From: Tanypteryx hageni
Taxonomy: Eukaryota > Arthropoda > Insecta > Odonata > Petaluridae
DNA length: 64,000 nt
Assembly (NCBI GenBank): GCA_028673005.1
Contig: CM054116.1
Coordinates: 68,647,315 to 68,711,314 of the forward strand
Direction: 5' to 3'
Made by a program: the position numbers and the translations under genes. The notes below the pieces were generated by a model. It saw only the letters and a list, made by a program, of their open reading frames with translations. It was not told the DNA's origin and did not search any database. Below are positions 1 to 12,430 of the stretch, piece by piece; the first letter of the stretch is position 1; the number at the start of each line of letters is the position of its first letter.

Positions 1-107
1 GTATGTGAAAAGTCTCCGAAACACCGACATATTACAATGGAAAACTACAACAAGATATAAAAAACAGTAAGTACAGTAGAAAAGATACAGCATCGTTGTA
101 TACCGTC

Positions 108-258
108 ATATCATAGACGTTCCTTACAGAGGAGGATGTAACATATAACATATATCATTATACATATATAGACGTTCCTTACAGAGGGGAAGGAGGATAT
201 AACATATAGCATCATCATTATATATAGACGTTTCTTACAGAGGAGGAGGAGGATATAA
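108..258 (+). repeat. 56-bp tandem repeat, three copies
   Basis: The unit contains TAGACGTTCCTTACAGAGG followed by GAGGATATAACATATA. Copies start at 114, 169 and 225. A partial inverted copy lies in the spacer of the adjoining palindrome (987-1033), so the two structures belong together. Confidence 0.8.
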
Positions 259-1752
259 CATACTAGTAGTTGGTGCTTGCATACTGCAAGCATTTCATCT
301 CAACATAAAAAAACATTCATTATTCATATTTCATCATTACACATATATTTTTAATTCTAAATATTTCACCTCCGCAGCGATTTTCGTTTTTCCCACATGT
401 AAAAATAATAGTTTAAAACAATTCCCAAATGTTGCAATTTTAAAAATTTTACACTTTCTCCATTATGGGGTACTAATGCTACACATTTTAGCCAAATTTT
501 AAAGTTGTAGCACTTCTAGAAATGAAATAATATTTTTCTAATTGTTAAAATTTAAATAATTTTTACGGCCGCCCCAAGTCATATATGGTAAAATTGAAAT
601 GTAAATTTGTGCAAATTCACTACTCTGTAAATAATTTGAAAATTTCAGTTTCCTAGCTCATTTCGTAGTACCTAAACAGTTATCTATTTGTTTAAACTTT
701 AAGAATTTTTAACTGCCAAACAAAGTAAAATATCAAAATTTGTATAATCCACATTTCGTTTTTTAAAGAATTCTACTTATAAAAAAAATTTCAGCTCCGT
801 AGCACATGCGGAAATATATAAACCTTGAAAATTTGTTTAAACAATTGCGAATTTTTAGCGTCCGCATTGTTGCACTTTTTTATGATTTTCGTTTTTTCTA
901 GTCGGTTTTGCGCAAACTCCTACCTAAGAAAAAAATTTCGAATCTCCAGCACATCTGGAAGTGCCTAAACATTAGTATCCTCCTATATGTTATATGTTAT
1001 CTCCTCCTCTGTAAAAGTCGTCGATATATAATGATAGGAGGATACTAATGTTTAGGCATTTCCAGATGAGCTGGAGATTCTAAATTTTTTCTTAGGTAGG
1101 ATTTTGTGCAAAACCGACTAGAAAAACGAAAATCTTGAAAAAGTGCAACAATAGGGCCACTAAAAATTTGCAATTGTTTAAACAAATTTTCAAGGTTTAT
1201 GTATTTCCGCATGTACTACGGTGCTTAATTTTTTTATAAGTAGAATTTGTAAAAAAAAAACGAAATAGGGATTATACAAATTTGTTTGGCAGTTAAAAAT
1301 TCTTAAATTTTAAACAAATAGGTAAATGCTTAAATACTACGAGGCAAGTTAGGTAGCTGAAATTTTTAAGTTATATAGAGCTTAGTCTATATAACCGAAT
1401 AAATATTTTATTGTATTCAAGAAATTGTTATTGCGGCCGTAAAAATTATTTAAATTTAAACAATTAGATAAATTTTATTTCACTTCTAAATGTGCAACCA
1501 ATTTAAAATTTGGCAGAAATGTGTGGCATTATTAACCCAATGTGGAAAAATATAATATTCCTAAAATTGCAAAAATTAGTTATTGTTTTACTCCATTATT
1601 GTTCCATAAGGAAAAAACGAAAATCGGTCCCGAGGAGAAATCTTATGAATTAAAGAAATAATTCCCATGATTTAATATCTCTCTGAAAAATTAATATTTT
1701 TTCAAGTTGAGATGCAATGCTTGTAGTATGCAAGCACCTTCTACTAGTATAT
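258..1752. mobile_element. large foldback (inverted-repeat) element
   Basis: The left arm, about 258-986, is the imperfect reverse complement of the right arm, about 1034-1752. Outer ends pair ACTAGTAG/CTACTAGT with the palindromic TGCTTGCATACTGCAAGC nearby. Inner ends pair CCTAAACATTAGTATCCTCC with its complement. The 47-base spacer carries the 56-bp-repeat motif. No coding potential is visible. The length and structure recall Foldback or long-TIR MITEs; no superfamily can be assigned. Confidence 0.75.
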
Positions 1753-1785
1753 ACATATAAAGACGAGAATAGAAGGGAGACAGGA

Positions 1786-1975
1786 AGGAGATTGAGAGAG
1801 AGGGAGGAGTATAGGAGGGAGAGGAGAATGGGAGGGAGAGGGGAATCGGAGGGAGAGGAGAATGGGAGAGAGAGGAGAATGGGAGGGAGAGGAGAATGGG
1901 AGAGAGAGAGAGGAGAATGGGAGGGAGAGGAGAATGGGAGGGAGAGGAGAATGGGAGGGAGAGGAGGGGAACAAT
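1786..1975 (+). repeat. purine-strand minisatellite (GGGAGGGAGAGGAGAAT)n
   Basis: Irregular units of about 17-18 bp, entirely A/G on the plus strand. Open frames over it are artefacts of low complexity. It lies against the right arm of the foldback element. Confidence 0.85.
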
Positions 1976-2165
1976 CCTGCGAAAGTAAGGTCACCCGGCT
2001 CCCTGTTTGTGTGGTTTGAGGAGACCGCGCAAATTCAGCGTTCCGTCCTTCGGAAGGGACGTTAAGCCGTTGGCTCCCTTGGTGCTCTTCGTTAAGAGTA
2101 GGCTAATGCCGGCACCGGGTTTCCCTCTTCCCTTGTGATCGTGTTCGGTGTGGAAGGAATTATGT
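1976..2165 (+). mobile_element. SINE 3' segment (same family as 48645-48960)
   Basis: Shared with the later copy: GTTAAGCCNTT, then CTTGGTNCTCTT, GTTAAGAGNAGGCTAA, GCACC(G/A)GGTTTC and CTCTTCCCTTG. The tRNA-like head is missing or replaced by the minisatellite, so this is a 5'-truncated copy. Confidence 0.7.
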
Positions 2166-3769
2166 CTATAATAATAATCCAAGAGGTTGATTAGCCAAAA
2201 ATACACACACACAAATTTCCGGAAGAAGAAAAGTCTGCACGACAAAAAGTAAATTTTTGCGTGTTATCTTACGATGAATGGAGTTAATCCCCTGGAGTCG
2301 AACTCGTAAATTTTCTTTCGGCAAAGCATCTTGATATTTGAATAGATTATTTCTGCCAAATTTCAATTTTCTCTCTGCATCCGCGATCAAGGTAGTCGCA
2401 TTTTAATATCTTGACACTGAGATGGACAACATAGCCTTCTATTTTTATTTTTGTGATTCTTTGATTCTTTTAAACCTCCCTTTCTCTTCTTATTTCCTAA
2501 ACCGTCCTCAAGTCCTCCATTCTTCTACCTAACTTCCGTAACCTTTCACCCAATTCACTCAACATTTTTTACATGCTCGGTTTATTTGTTAAAACGTCCA
2601 ATACGTTCCTCAGATTTTCATTCCGTTCAATTTCAGTGATATTGAATTTTGCTTATTATTACGATTTATAATTTTTAATAGTATTTCAGCTTTTTAGGTA
2701 TTCCTTCTACTAAATAAGGCAACGAATGTTGTTAACATTGATTGATATTAAAATCATTTCCCCTCCTTCCGTCTTTCTCTCCTTCTCGTATTAAAAGCCT
2801 TCAAAGCACGCTTAAACCCATAAGGATTGAAATAACAATAGGATTTCGAGGTTTAATAATGTAATTGGTATGTAAGGCAACATTCCGTTAAAACACCAAG
2901 ATTTTTCAAAAATATATTATTCAAACGATTAAAACGACCGATTTCGAGCTGAAGGCGAAAAAAGACGAATAGAATAAAAGACTTCAAACGTTTTATTTAG
3001 AATAGTCCAGATCCAAATATGAAAAGTTCATTTTTTTATTTTAATTTCCAAAATAATAAAAACTTGCACATCGCAAAGTCCATTTTTACGTGTTATTTTA
3101 TGAGAAATAGAAATAATCCCCTGTAGTAGAACCCGGGTCGTTTTTCCAAATATTTTTTGTCAATCACTTTCAATAAGTGAATTGCTGGAAAATTTTGCGC
3201 AATTATCTCTTATCGTTAATGAGATATAAACTATTTAAAATGATCACCAACCAGCCAACACTTGTCTGTTATATTATAGGAGAAGATATACGTATTAATA
3301 TATGATATTAAGATTCGTATTTTAGAGTCAATAAATTTCTTATAAATATTTGTGAATATTCTTTGATTTTCTGTTAATTAAATTTAGTGAGATTCTTCTA
3401 AGCATATTTTGCGGGTCCCCCAAAAACTTGGGCCTGCACCCTCCCATGTTACGCCCCTACGCAAATAATAAAGTATTTTTCTACGAATTAAAGTAAACTT
3501 TCAAAGAGTATGTTTACATTCGACATTCCGGGACTTTAACGACCTAACCGGTATCCTATAAATTTTAATAGCTCATTTTCTTGAGTAGGAAGCAGAGAGA
3601 GAAAGAAAACGAAGGAGAGAGGGCGCCAGCTGCAGCCACTCAGAGTGGAAGCTTCGTCGAGACGGGTGCGTCGAAGAGAGAGATACGGAGAGGAAAGGAA
3701 AGGCGGAGGAAGAGACCGAGGCGGCCTCAAAGGGTAAAGAAATGCTCCGTAATCAACATTTCAAATAAA
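2166..3769. other. no gene recognised
   Basis: AT-rich sequence without convincing exons. At about 3408-3465 a stretch ending GTTACGCCCCTACGC resembles a hAT-type terminus but has no visible partner. At about 3580-3740 there is purine-rich, R/E/K-coding low complexity that I do not count as a gene. Confidence 0.5.
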
Positions 3770-3840
3770 AAAATAACTCGGGTTTGAACCGGGGACCTCT
3801 CGATCTGCAGTCGAATGCTCTACCACTGAGCTATACCCCC
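3770..3840 (-). tRNA. tRNA-Cys(GCA)-like sequence, probable pseudogene
   Basis: Minus strand: GGGGGTATAGCTCAGTGGTA, then the anticodon loop with CTGCAGA (GCA) and B box GGTTCAAACCC. D, anticodon and T regions look like tRNA-Cys. The 3' acceptor strand does not pair: after the T-arm comes AGTTATTTTTTT instead of a C-rich strand. Either the 3' end was replaced or this is a tRNA-derived SINE head. The T7 run would serve as a Pol III terminator. Confidence 0.7.
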
Positions 3841-4431
3841 TCGTATTGGATAGTGAAAGAGAAGGGACATCTATGTGGCCACAGTGAGAGAGTATGATGA
3901 CTTCGGGTATACTTCGTGCGCTCTAAGGTGGCAGGCGGAGACGTGTAAGAGGGGAATGGAATTAATGGGAAGGAGAATATTTATGGGGGAGCTGACGTCA
4001 GAGCACCTGCGCAGTAGACGAATTTAAAAGTAAAACAGAAAAAAATATCAAACACTGTCGCAGTAAGAGAGATTTCTTTATTTATAAAAATTTATTATTA
4101 AAACTTTTGACGCGAGCACACTTAGTACCGGGCTCCGCGATTTTCCTAGCCGGCTCTGGGGACTACGAAATGTAATCAAATGTGTGCATTTTCTTATATC
4201 TCTGACTTTGTATTTCCATTCCATATAAAACGCGGTTGCAAAATTCTGTATAAAGCTTCCTTTGTATTTTTATTTATATCTTCTACAACCTAGAAATTGA
4301 ATTTGCAGCACCCAAGGATATTTTTGAAGTAGTCAAAGTAGGTATTTTAAAAGTTAACTTCATTTTATTTAGTTGTTATTTTTTAAAGTTAAAATATTTT
4401 GTCTCGTGGTACGTAAGAACAGCGTTTAAGT
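3841..4431. other. no gene recognised
   Basis: Mixed-composition sequence, more GC-rich near 3880-4160, with no exon or repeat I can support. Confidence 0.5.
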
Positions 4432-4693
4432 CAGTGTTGTGCAACCTTTTTTAATCGTGTGTCACGCAATTTATTAATAACATACTATCAAATAGATCAT
4501 TTAAGTAGGTACTTATGGTAGGTTGAATTTCCATTCTAAAGCCATCCTTTTCACCTTACGATAATTATCTTCCTCCCTAATGATTGGACGGTTAGGTAAG
4601 CCGATGGGTTAATAAAATTCAAAAGTGAAAATTGTTTGAAGGCTCCGCGGGCCACCTGAAATCAAGTCGCGAGCCACAGGCTGCGCATCACTT
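4432..4693. mobile_element. hAT-type MITE
   Basis: Ends CAGTGTTGTGCAACCT and, on the other strand, AAGTGATGCGCAGCCT. Imperfect 8-bp flanks GTTTAAGT / GCTTAAAT (6 of 8). No coding sequence. Confidence 0.6.
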
Positions 4694-5638
4694 GCTTAAA
4701 TTGACTCGTTATAAATACATCGTGACAGTCGTCATCAACAAAAATGTATTAATTTTAAAAATTATCTATAAACTTCCACATATATTTTAGCATCTTGCAT
4801 GTAAAATTGAAGATCTGATAAATTTCAGGGATAGAAACTTTTGATAAAAGACTTTAACGCAACTAAAATTGATTTTTATTTCGAATCGAAGTATCCTTTC
4901 TACTTTTCAAGAATTACGAACATGACAGGAGTAAAAGTGAATTAAATTAATTGCCAGGCTATTTGAAGTAATCTCCGCAGTGCTGCAAACGTCGGTCGTC
5001 ATCATTTATAGTATTGGGTTTATTTTATACCGATAAATCGATAAATAAGCGGAATTTCGCACTTTCCGTCACCGTATGAAAAGTATTCATATCGCTCAAT
5101 GAGAAACTAATTGAAGCCTCGGCCACGTTATGATCCTTCGCTCATGATCTCCGAAAAATCTCGTCTCGTCAACGTCTGGTACTGTTATATCGCGTAGTTT
5201 CACCGTCCGTTCAGATAGGTCACAAATATTAATATATACAATATTTATATGAAACCTTTTTCACGTATTACATATTTTTCTCCAAAAATGAGGTGAGCCG
5301 CGTAAAGTTAAGAGGTTTTTTGTCCCCATGGTAAATGCGTTATTTCAAAAATATTTTTCTCGCCACGACTTTTCATTTTGCTCGTATTCCTGCAAGCAAA
5401 GGAAATGTCAATTCCCTCAATCGATCAGTATTCTAACTTTATATTACTATATAAGATACCTCAATCGACGCTCCCAGTCAGCAATGTCGACGTTTTCTTA
5501 CCTTTTCCACGCCAACATATATGTGTATTAATAAAACCAATAGAGCGAATTCAAATTAATTTTTTAATTGATGTGCAATGGTATGGTTATCCTTTCCGCA
5601 ACAAATTAATCTGAATGCGTATTATGTTTATATTTCAG
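4694..5638. other. no gene recognised; possible intron
   Basis: AT-rich. If the exon at 5639 is real, this would be intron or contain earlier exons, but I see none with good splice sites and recognisable protein. Confidence 0.4.
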
Positions 5639-5945
5639 ACCCACGGCAGGCTCGTCTACTCGACTGTCAGAACAGCTACCAATAACGGAACGAACAGCAG
5701 GGGAAGAGCGACCTGAGGAGACAAGCTGACGAGTTGTCGGGGGCAACTGCGCAAGTTACGAAGAGCTGTAAACGATGGACATCTTTAAATATGTTATACA
5801 TTGTTCGTCTTGTTTTGACGACTGAAATCTGATTTTCGGTGGCGAATACTCATGCGAACGGAAGCGTGTCGCAAGGCGTTAGCGCGCAGCTCCAGGAATT
5901 CCTTATAAACCTGTAATGCCCACAAAATAAAGTTTTATTAAATCC
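5639..5945 (+). other. candidate terminal exon plus 3' UTR of an unidentified gene
   Basis: A strong acceptor (GTTTATATTTCAG) precedes GC-richer sequence unlike its surroundings. In one frame 29 codons (PTAGSSTRLSEQLPITERTA, then GEERPEETS) end at TGA (5727-5729); a second frame ends at 5716. AATAAA follows at 5926-5931 with a T-rich downstream element. I do not recognise the peptide. Upstream exons were not found. It could also be a chance splice-like site. Confidence 0.4.
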
Positions 5946-6560
5946 TCAATCCTTTTCACTGAATTTATTATACTTTAGTTGTATACTTTTTAAAGAAGCC
6001 TGTACATCTTAATACGATAAAATATTGGTTCTACGCAGGGCGTGATAAAAATATAAAACCTACAAAAAAGCGAATTGAATCAAATAAAAGAATGGATGAA
6101 AACTAATGATATGGATAAAAATCTTTAAATTTTAGTTAGTGAGTTAAAAAAATATTAACTTGACTTGTAATCGAACTTTAAGTCAACTCATTATAAACCG
6201 CACGCTTATCCACACAGCTCGCAAGTTACTGTCATAGAGCATTCAGGGGAAAACCTATCAAGTACTCGAGGCGTGTACCACCGCACTGACCTCGGCCTTA
6301 CCTCATTTTTCGATCTAGGTATCGCATGGGGCCACACGGAATATTTGCATTTTACTTATTTTAAGTAGGTCATAACGACTTGAGGTGTGTGACGTAGTTA
6401 CGGCCGCATTTGTCCCTCGCCTTACAACATTTTTTCAAGACACCTGTACTATGGGAACCCACGGAATATTTACTTCATTTTATTTATTTTAAATATGCCA
6501 TGAACAGATTTTGAAGATCTTTTATATATAGTGAAATTACAACAACAAAAACCTTTTTAT
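5946..6560. other. no gene recognised
   Basis: Contains two related short segments (about 6250-6370 and 6380-6490), each holding a match to GGAATATTTNCATTTTA(C/T)TTA, that look like a diverged tandem duplication of about 120 bp. Confidence 0.4.
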
Positions 6561-6561
6561 A

Positions 6562-6640
6562 CACCCACGCCCTCGGCAGGATTCGAACCCGCGAACCCCA
6601 GTTCAAGAGACAGACACGCTAGCCACTGCTCTAACATTTA
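6562..6640 (-). repeat. tRNA-like (SINE head) sequence
   Basis: The minus strand has an A-box-like TGGCTAGCGTG and a perfect B box GGTTCGAATCC, spaced as in a tRNA promoter. No cloverleaf with paired acceptor is evident. Probably a tRNA-derived SINE head. Confidence 0.5.
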
Positions 6641-7058
6641 TGACGTATGGAAGACCCAGCGCTATTGAATTGAACTTGGTAAGACGCCGCTATTAGATGT
6701 TCTCACTGAGGAACAGCCTAAAAGCACCGTTAGGTTACCCCTTTTGATGGACCACGACTGTCAAAGTGAAACCTAAGGGTGTTGTTGAAGGAGTGTGAGG
6801 TTTAAGGTTCGCCGAAGGTCAGTTAGAGGTCAAAAACAGTTGGGTGTGAGTTTTTAGACTTTTTCAGGGATAAATGAGGCCAAAATCGGGATTTTCCGTT
6901 TTTGCTATGAAAATCCAAGAAAACGAAAGTGAAAGTGAAGTATCCTTGGACACAAGGTCACTCTGGCTCTCTCTCTCTGTATCTCTCGCACCCTCCCCTC
7001 CTTCCCCTCCCGTTTCTACATTGACTGTATTCAAATCCTCACTCTGGATACTTTGAAA

Positions 7059-7130
7059 TTGGTATCCCTATAGACCAGTGGTTAGGTGGTGATTCTACAA
7101 TCTGAAGTATTAAGGGTTCAAATCCAAGAA
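7059..7130 (+). repeat. tRNA-like (SINE head) sequence
   Basis: ACCAGTGGTTAGG (A-box-like) and perfect B box GGTTCAAATCC, followed by T-runs. It has no complete cloverleaf. It is divergent from the copy at 6562-6640. Confidence 0.45.
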
Positions 7131-7848
7131 AAAGTTTTTTTTCTGATTTTTTTTTCTTCTTAGGAAAGTTTTTTTTTAACCGTAGTACGAGATATTTTTA
7201 ATTTGTTCCAGCTTACTTCATTTGAAAGTTATCTTAAACGCAGTAATGAAAGTCTCCGCTGTTCCTCATAGAGCTTTAGATTTTTAATTTGCGGCACAAT
7301 GTATCCTTCAACTGTTTAATTAAGCAGAAGTAAGTATAACTATGAGTTTTACCAGCATAATAAATTTTGGTTATTAAGAAAATGAGTAATACACGTTTCA
7401 GGAGTACTTTTATTGCATAATTTGATAACATTTTACAGACAATAATTATTATTCGATACCGTTACATGCATTTTAAATGTTTTTGGGAAATATAACTACA
7501 AAAAAACATTTATAAAATCAACAGATGACACATTTATAACGTAAACAATACAAAACTAGAATAGAAAACCATAACAATAAAATAAGCTCACAAATATTTT
7601 GCTAAATCTGGATACATGGACTAGAATTACTTCGACTTCGAACGAACTTCTTTTACATTACAACGGATGAATCTTTTCGAAATAATATAGTAAATTATTA
7701 GCATTTAAATAATAAAAATTATCATTAGTTATTCATTAACAATCTAACTAAATATAATTATTGGCTATAATAGCGGCATCTGCGCTCATACAAAATATAA
7801 ACAAGTAGGAAAAGTATACTCCATAAATGGAGTTGACAGAGATTTCAT
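7131..7848. other. no gene recognised
   Basis: AT-rich sequence without supported features. Confidence 0.5.
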
Positions 7849-8785
7849 AGGCGTTCTTTATGAAAAATGAGTATAAAACGGTATGGAAAGATTGAGCGGT
7901 TATTAATTTTTTCTCTCCGAAACTCTTAAGTTGTAATTATATGGCCCCGCTGACTTTTTGCGGTAATTGGTGTCCGCTTAGTCAAAACCAATTAATTAAT
8001 TGGTAGGACCTGTCGCAAGACAGAACACGAATGAATCCGAATAAAGCTTTTACTTTATAGGTATCTCACAGATTATATAAGAGCATGGGAGAGAAAATAT
8101 GGATTTTTAATTGTTGTTCGCCGATAGAATTGTCGTACCGACCAATGTAAACACAATAATTTATGCTTGGTATTTTCTCGAATTTTATCTCCGAAACTAT
8201 AAGTCGTAATTATCTGGTCCCGCAGACTTGTTTGTGATAAATGTTGTCCTCTATCCGAAAAAAATTTTTAATGCATACCTTACAGATCATGTAGGATCAT
8301 GGGATATAAAATATGTATTCTTAATTGCTGTTCGCGGATAGAATTGTAGCGATCGCTGTTAATAAAATATCTGACATTATGCTTGGGATTTTCTCGATTT
8401 TTTTATCTCCGAAACTATAAGTCGTAATTATGTAGTCCCGCGGACTTGTTTGCGGTAAATGTTGTCCTCTATCCGAATAAATATTTTAAACGATACCTTA
8501 CAGATTAAGAGCTAGGGAGAGAAAAATATGGTATTTAATTGTTGCTTGACGCAAGCCATTTATCGAGATAAGAGCATACGTTTATTTAATTGCTTATATA
8601 AATTGGAAGTTGTAATTGACAGATGCAGTTGAATATCATAATTTGTAGATAAATTTTAATAAGAATCACCAATACTTAATTAAAATCCGCCCAATAGTTT
8701 CGGAGATTGAACATGCGGACGGACGGAGGCAATGTGCACATTAGGCGTTCCGCTACTACCGCTTCTCTGGTAAAGAACGCGTAAA
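7849..8785 (+). repeat. element containing three diverged tandem copies of a ~220-270-bp unit
   Basis: CTCCGAAACT(C/A)TAAG at about 7915, 8191 and 8408, each followed by (T/C)CCGC(T/A/G)GACTT and a GTCCNCTNNNYCG segment. The right end has GCGGACGGACGGAGGCAA and TAAAGAACGCG; the left end has GGCGTTCTTTA, which is inverted relative to it. This suggests a non-autonomous element with internal repeats and short inverted termini. Superfamily unknown. Confidence 0.6.
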
Positions 8786-9150
8786 AAGAAAATTGAAGAA
8801 AAACCAAAAATGCTTATAGATTAATAGAATATTCCAGTCATTTGTCTCTTACTTTCTTGCTCTTTATAGCGATTTGTACAACACCGGAACAGTAGGCATC
8901 ACTTATGGGAATGATGATATTCTTGGTCGTAAGGACGCTGGAAGAGGGCTCACCTGTTCAAAGAAAAGCAGGGAGAAGTTAAATATCATTAAACAAACTG
9001 CCACAGAACATATACGTATATATCGTATTACCAAGTAAATTAGTTCTTTTCAGGAAATAGCGAAGAATAGCTATTTCAATAATTTTCCTCCCCTCCCACA
9101 ACCTTTAGCTGCCGAAAAACCATGGTGGTGCAAATTACCTTTCTTATAAC
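8786..9150. other. no feature recognised
   Basis: AT-rich spacer between the triplicated element and the hAT relic. Confidence 0.5.
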
Positions 9151-11621
9151 TAGGGTTGCCAACTCCCTGAGCTTCTAGGGAAGGACACTGGCGGTTTTGG
9201 CCACCAAAAAACATATTGTGGCAAACCTCATATTAATCCAACCCAGAGAAGTTTCTCCTCCACTGAGAAATGAGCTCGATGAAGGAAAATTGTTTTCCTA
9301 AAATATATTATGCATAATTTTAATTCATTGCTTTTGAGTGAAATGCACTTTTAATGAGGCAACCTATCAACTCTTAGGTAATCATTATTGATGTCTGAGA
9401 AAAGCCCAATGGTATTAATTAATGAATTAATGGTATTAATCCTAATGAAATAATGTTTGAATAAAATTGTCTGGGTAAAAAAATACCCAAGCAGAAAAAA
9501 TAAGAGTTAATCTTTTGACTCATCAGCATTATTTGAGCTTAACCCCCAATATCTTCCACTTGGACTGTCCCTGTTAGTTCCAGACAGTTTTGTTATTCTT
9601 ACAACCAGTTGCTTATGAATATTGAGAGTGAAAGCGAGCATTTTTCACACGCACATTCATGCAGAACAAAATTAATACAGGAGAGACTTGGTAAAAACTA
9701 ATTATTTTTTGTAACCTGATAGTACAAATGTCATTGTAATGTATATAGTAGGGGAGGCCTTGGAGCTGCATATGATAATCTTCAGAAGGTCAAGACCCTC
9801 ATGACACATTCTGTGCTCATAAATTCACGAATAATAAAACAACCTGTGCCCAGAGCAACTCAAATATAATGCATGTCCCATAGGCATCCCTAACACATCT
9901 CAAGTTACACTAATGCATTGCGTTCTGTAGTGGAAAATGTTGACCTGCCTCTGAATGGAAATTTAAGAGAGCCGCATACTAAGTAAAAAGAGCCACATGC
10001 AGCATGAAAGATAGAAAGTCAGAAACTTCTTGCATGAAATGTAACAAACTGCAAATAACATGTTTTGCCAGTATGTAACAGCTGCTTCAAAAAATGTCAG
10101 CATACTAGTTTATGTTGAAGTGAATGATAATGTTATTAATACATGATTAGAAAAATTAATTTAATTTATTTGATGCAATGTATAAAGCTCTTCACTGTTT
10201 GGATAGAAAATACCCAATGTGCGTCTTTACATTACAAAGTATGCTGCGCTTCATCCAGGATTAATAAATAATAAAAAGCAAGTCACGCTAAGATACTTTA
10301 ATCAGTCTGATTATCAAAAATAAATTTACTAACTACTCAAGTCTCTGTAAATTGCATTTATAATTTGTTGAACTAATATCTACGAATTACAAGTTTTCGA
10401 AGTATATTTTTCTAGTGATCTGGCCTTGTTTAAAAAGGATTTATCATCTTTTATATCTTCATATCAACAATTCATTTTTGATTAAATAGGTTTTACATCT
10501 TTTTCCCTCGTCTCTACATTTGGCATTCATCACATTAAAAATTCGCTCTGAATACGCAGAGGTTCCAAGAAAGATTGAAATATATAAAATTATTTTAAAC
10601 GTATTTATGAATTTAAATTCAAGGCTTTTGAACAAAAATATCATATCTTGCAGGTCGTTTTCCATGATTTGTAATCATCCAAGCTGGAAATTAAAGAAAA
10701 ATTATTAGTCAAAGTTTCCATTTCATCAAATAGTTCATCTATATTTCTTCTTTTAAATTTAATTTTTCCTCAACATTAAAAAAATTTCAGAGACTTGGAA
10801 GCTTCTCATTTGGAAAATTAAATGTAGAAAATAAATAAAACATTGAATTTTCATTAAAGTTAACATTTTTAAATGTATTTCTGGGTGTTATCATAAAATA
10901 ATTTTTAAAATCCTCTTCTGCCACATTCTCTTTGAACTGTTATATGCATTTTTTTATTTGCCTCATATCCAAAATACTTTGTTTTTCTTCTATTAAGTTG
11001 ATCTTTCCGAGATTTCATAATATGATATGCCCCCCCTCCTCCTACAGTCATTTCATTTGATTCCAAGTTTTTTATAGCAATATTAAATATTTCCAATACA
11101 TAGCAAACAAATACTAAATAAAATTTCCAAGCTTTCGGGAACCTCGGTGTACTCCTCGTTAATTTTTAATGGAAGTTTTGTCTAGGGCAGGGGTGCCCAA
11201 CCTGCAGCCCATTGGCCAGATGCGGCCCTCTTAGCAATTTCATGTGGCCCACCACCAGTGTTTCGTAGTTTAAAAAACTTTTTTTATTTTGATTCGCCAA
11301 ATTTTATTTTATATCTAGCAAAACCTGTTAATATGACTAGCATTAATTTGAGATGCCTTAATAAATTTTTCTCAATTCAAATAAGTTCTTTTAACTTTGT
11401 TTTTGATCTTTTCTCCAAGGTATTTCTAAGATTGAATTCCGTCATGATTCTTAATATTGTACTGTTATCCCTAAAAACCTAATTTTAACTTGATTTTCAC
11501 TCATATGGTGCTTAAGAATCTCTAAGTAACTTCCGATTTAACTTTAATACAGTCCACTGAAGCATTGACAATTTCCAATGCGGCCGACTGAAGGCTTCAC
11601 TGCCACCCATAGGCATAACAA

Positions 11622-11715
11622 GGGGGGGGGGGGGAGAGGGGGGGGAGAGGGGGGGGGGAGAGGGGGGGGGAGAGGGGGGGGGAGAGGGGGGAGAGGGGGG
11701 GGGGGGAGGGGGGGG
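11622..11715 (+). repeat. G-run minisatellite (GGGGGGGGAGA)n
   Basis: Runs of 6-12 G separated by AGA or A. Likely G-quadruplex-forming and prone to sequencing length errors. The open frames here are artefacts. Confidence 0.85.
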
Positions 11716-12430
11716 CCAAGGGGTCCAGTGGACTGTCCCAGGGTTCCTCGAGGGGCGCCGGGCCGGGCACCTGTACTGTATGCCTTAAGTTTCCTCATGA
11801 TATAAGGTTCTTATAACCATGATCCATTCAATATTTATTATAATACGAATTTTCATGATATGCAGCATTTTTAATGGCGCAGTGGGATAAACGACCTCTA
11901 GGAGCGGACAAAAGTTATTTTTTCAATTTCGCAGTCAGGCTGAAATTTATGCATTTTAAAATAGAATAATATCCAGAGTGTAAGATTAACTGAAATGTTT
12001 TGGGCCCGAAGCAATTCTGACCTTGATTTAAGGACGCCAATTTTGACTAATCTCTTGTTGTCTCGTATGGCCTGGCACGACTACCATTCATGCATAAGAA
12101 TCAGTATGACATAAATCAGAGAAACATATGTGCTCTGACCTGTACTGTATGCTTCAAGTTTCCTCATGATATAGGGTTCTTATAACCATGATCGATTTAG
12201 CGAATGGCATTTGCATGTGCAGTGTCGTGATGCAATTTAAAAACCTCAAACGAGCGGAAGGTGAAATGATATTATTCCGATTTGACGAGGCCTATAACTT
12301 TTTCTCCACTCATCTCCAGTCTGATTTTTTCTTAGTGCAACTTCTGCACATCTACAATGTTCCCTAAGAAATTTAGCTGCCACTTAATGCCACCTTGCAA
12401 ATTATAATAAATCTGCCTCCGGGTGCAGTA

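Noticed and set aside
108..300. CRISPR-like repeat array
   Set aside because: The 56-bp units are adjacent, with no unique spacers; this is an ordinary tandem repeat in a eukaryotic genome.
1650..2065. Several overlapping open frames rich in Ser/Pro/Leu or Arg/Glu/Gly
   Set aside because: They are readings of the purine-rich minisatellite in different frames; no gene.
3536..3787. Arg/Glu/Lys-rich open frame
   Set aside because: Purine-biased low complexity without homology or splice context, running into a tRNA-like unit.
11544..11805. Gly/Arg- and Pro-rich open frames
   Set aside because: Artefact of the G-run at 11622-11715.
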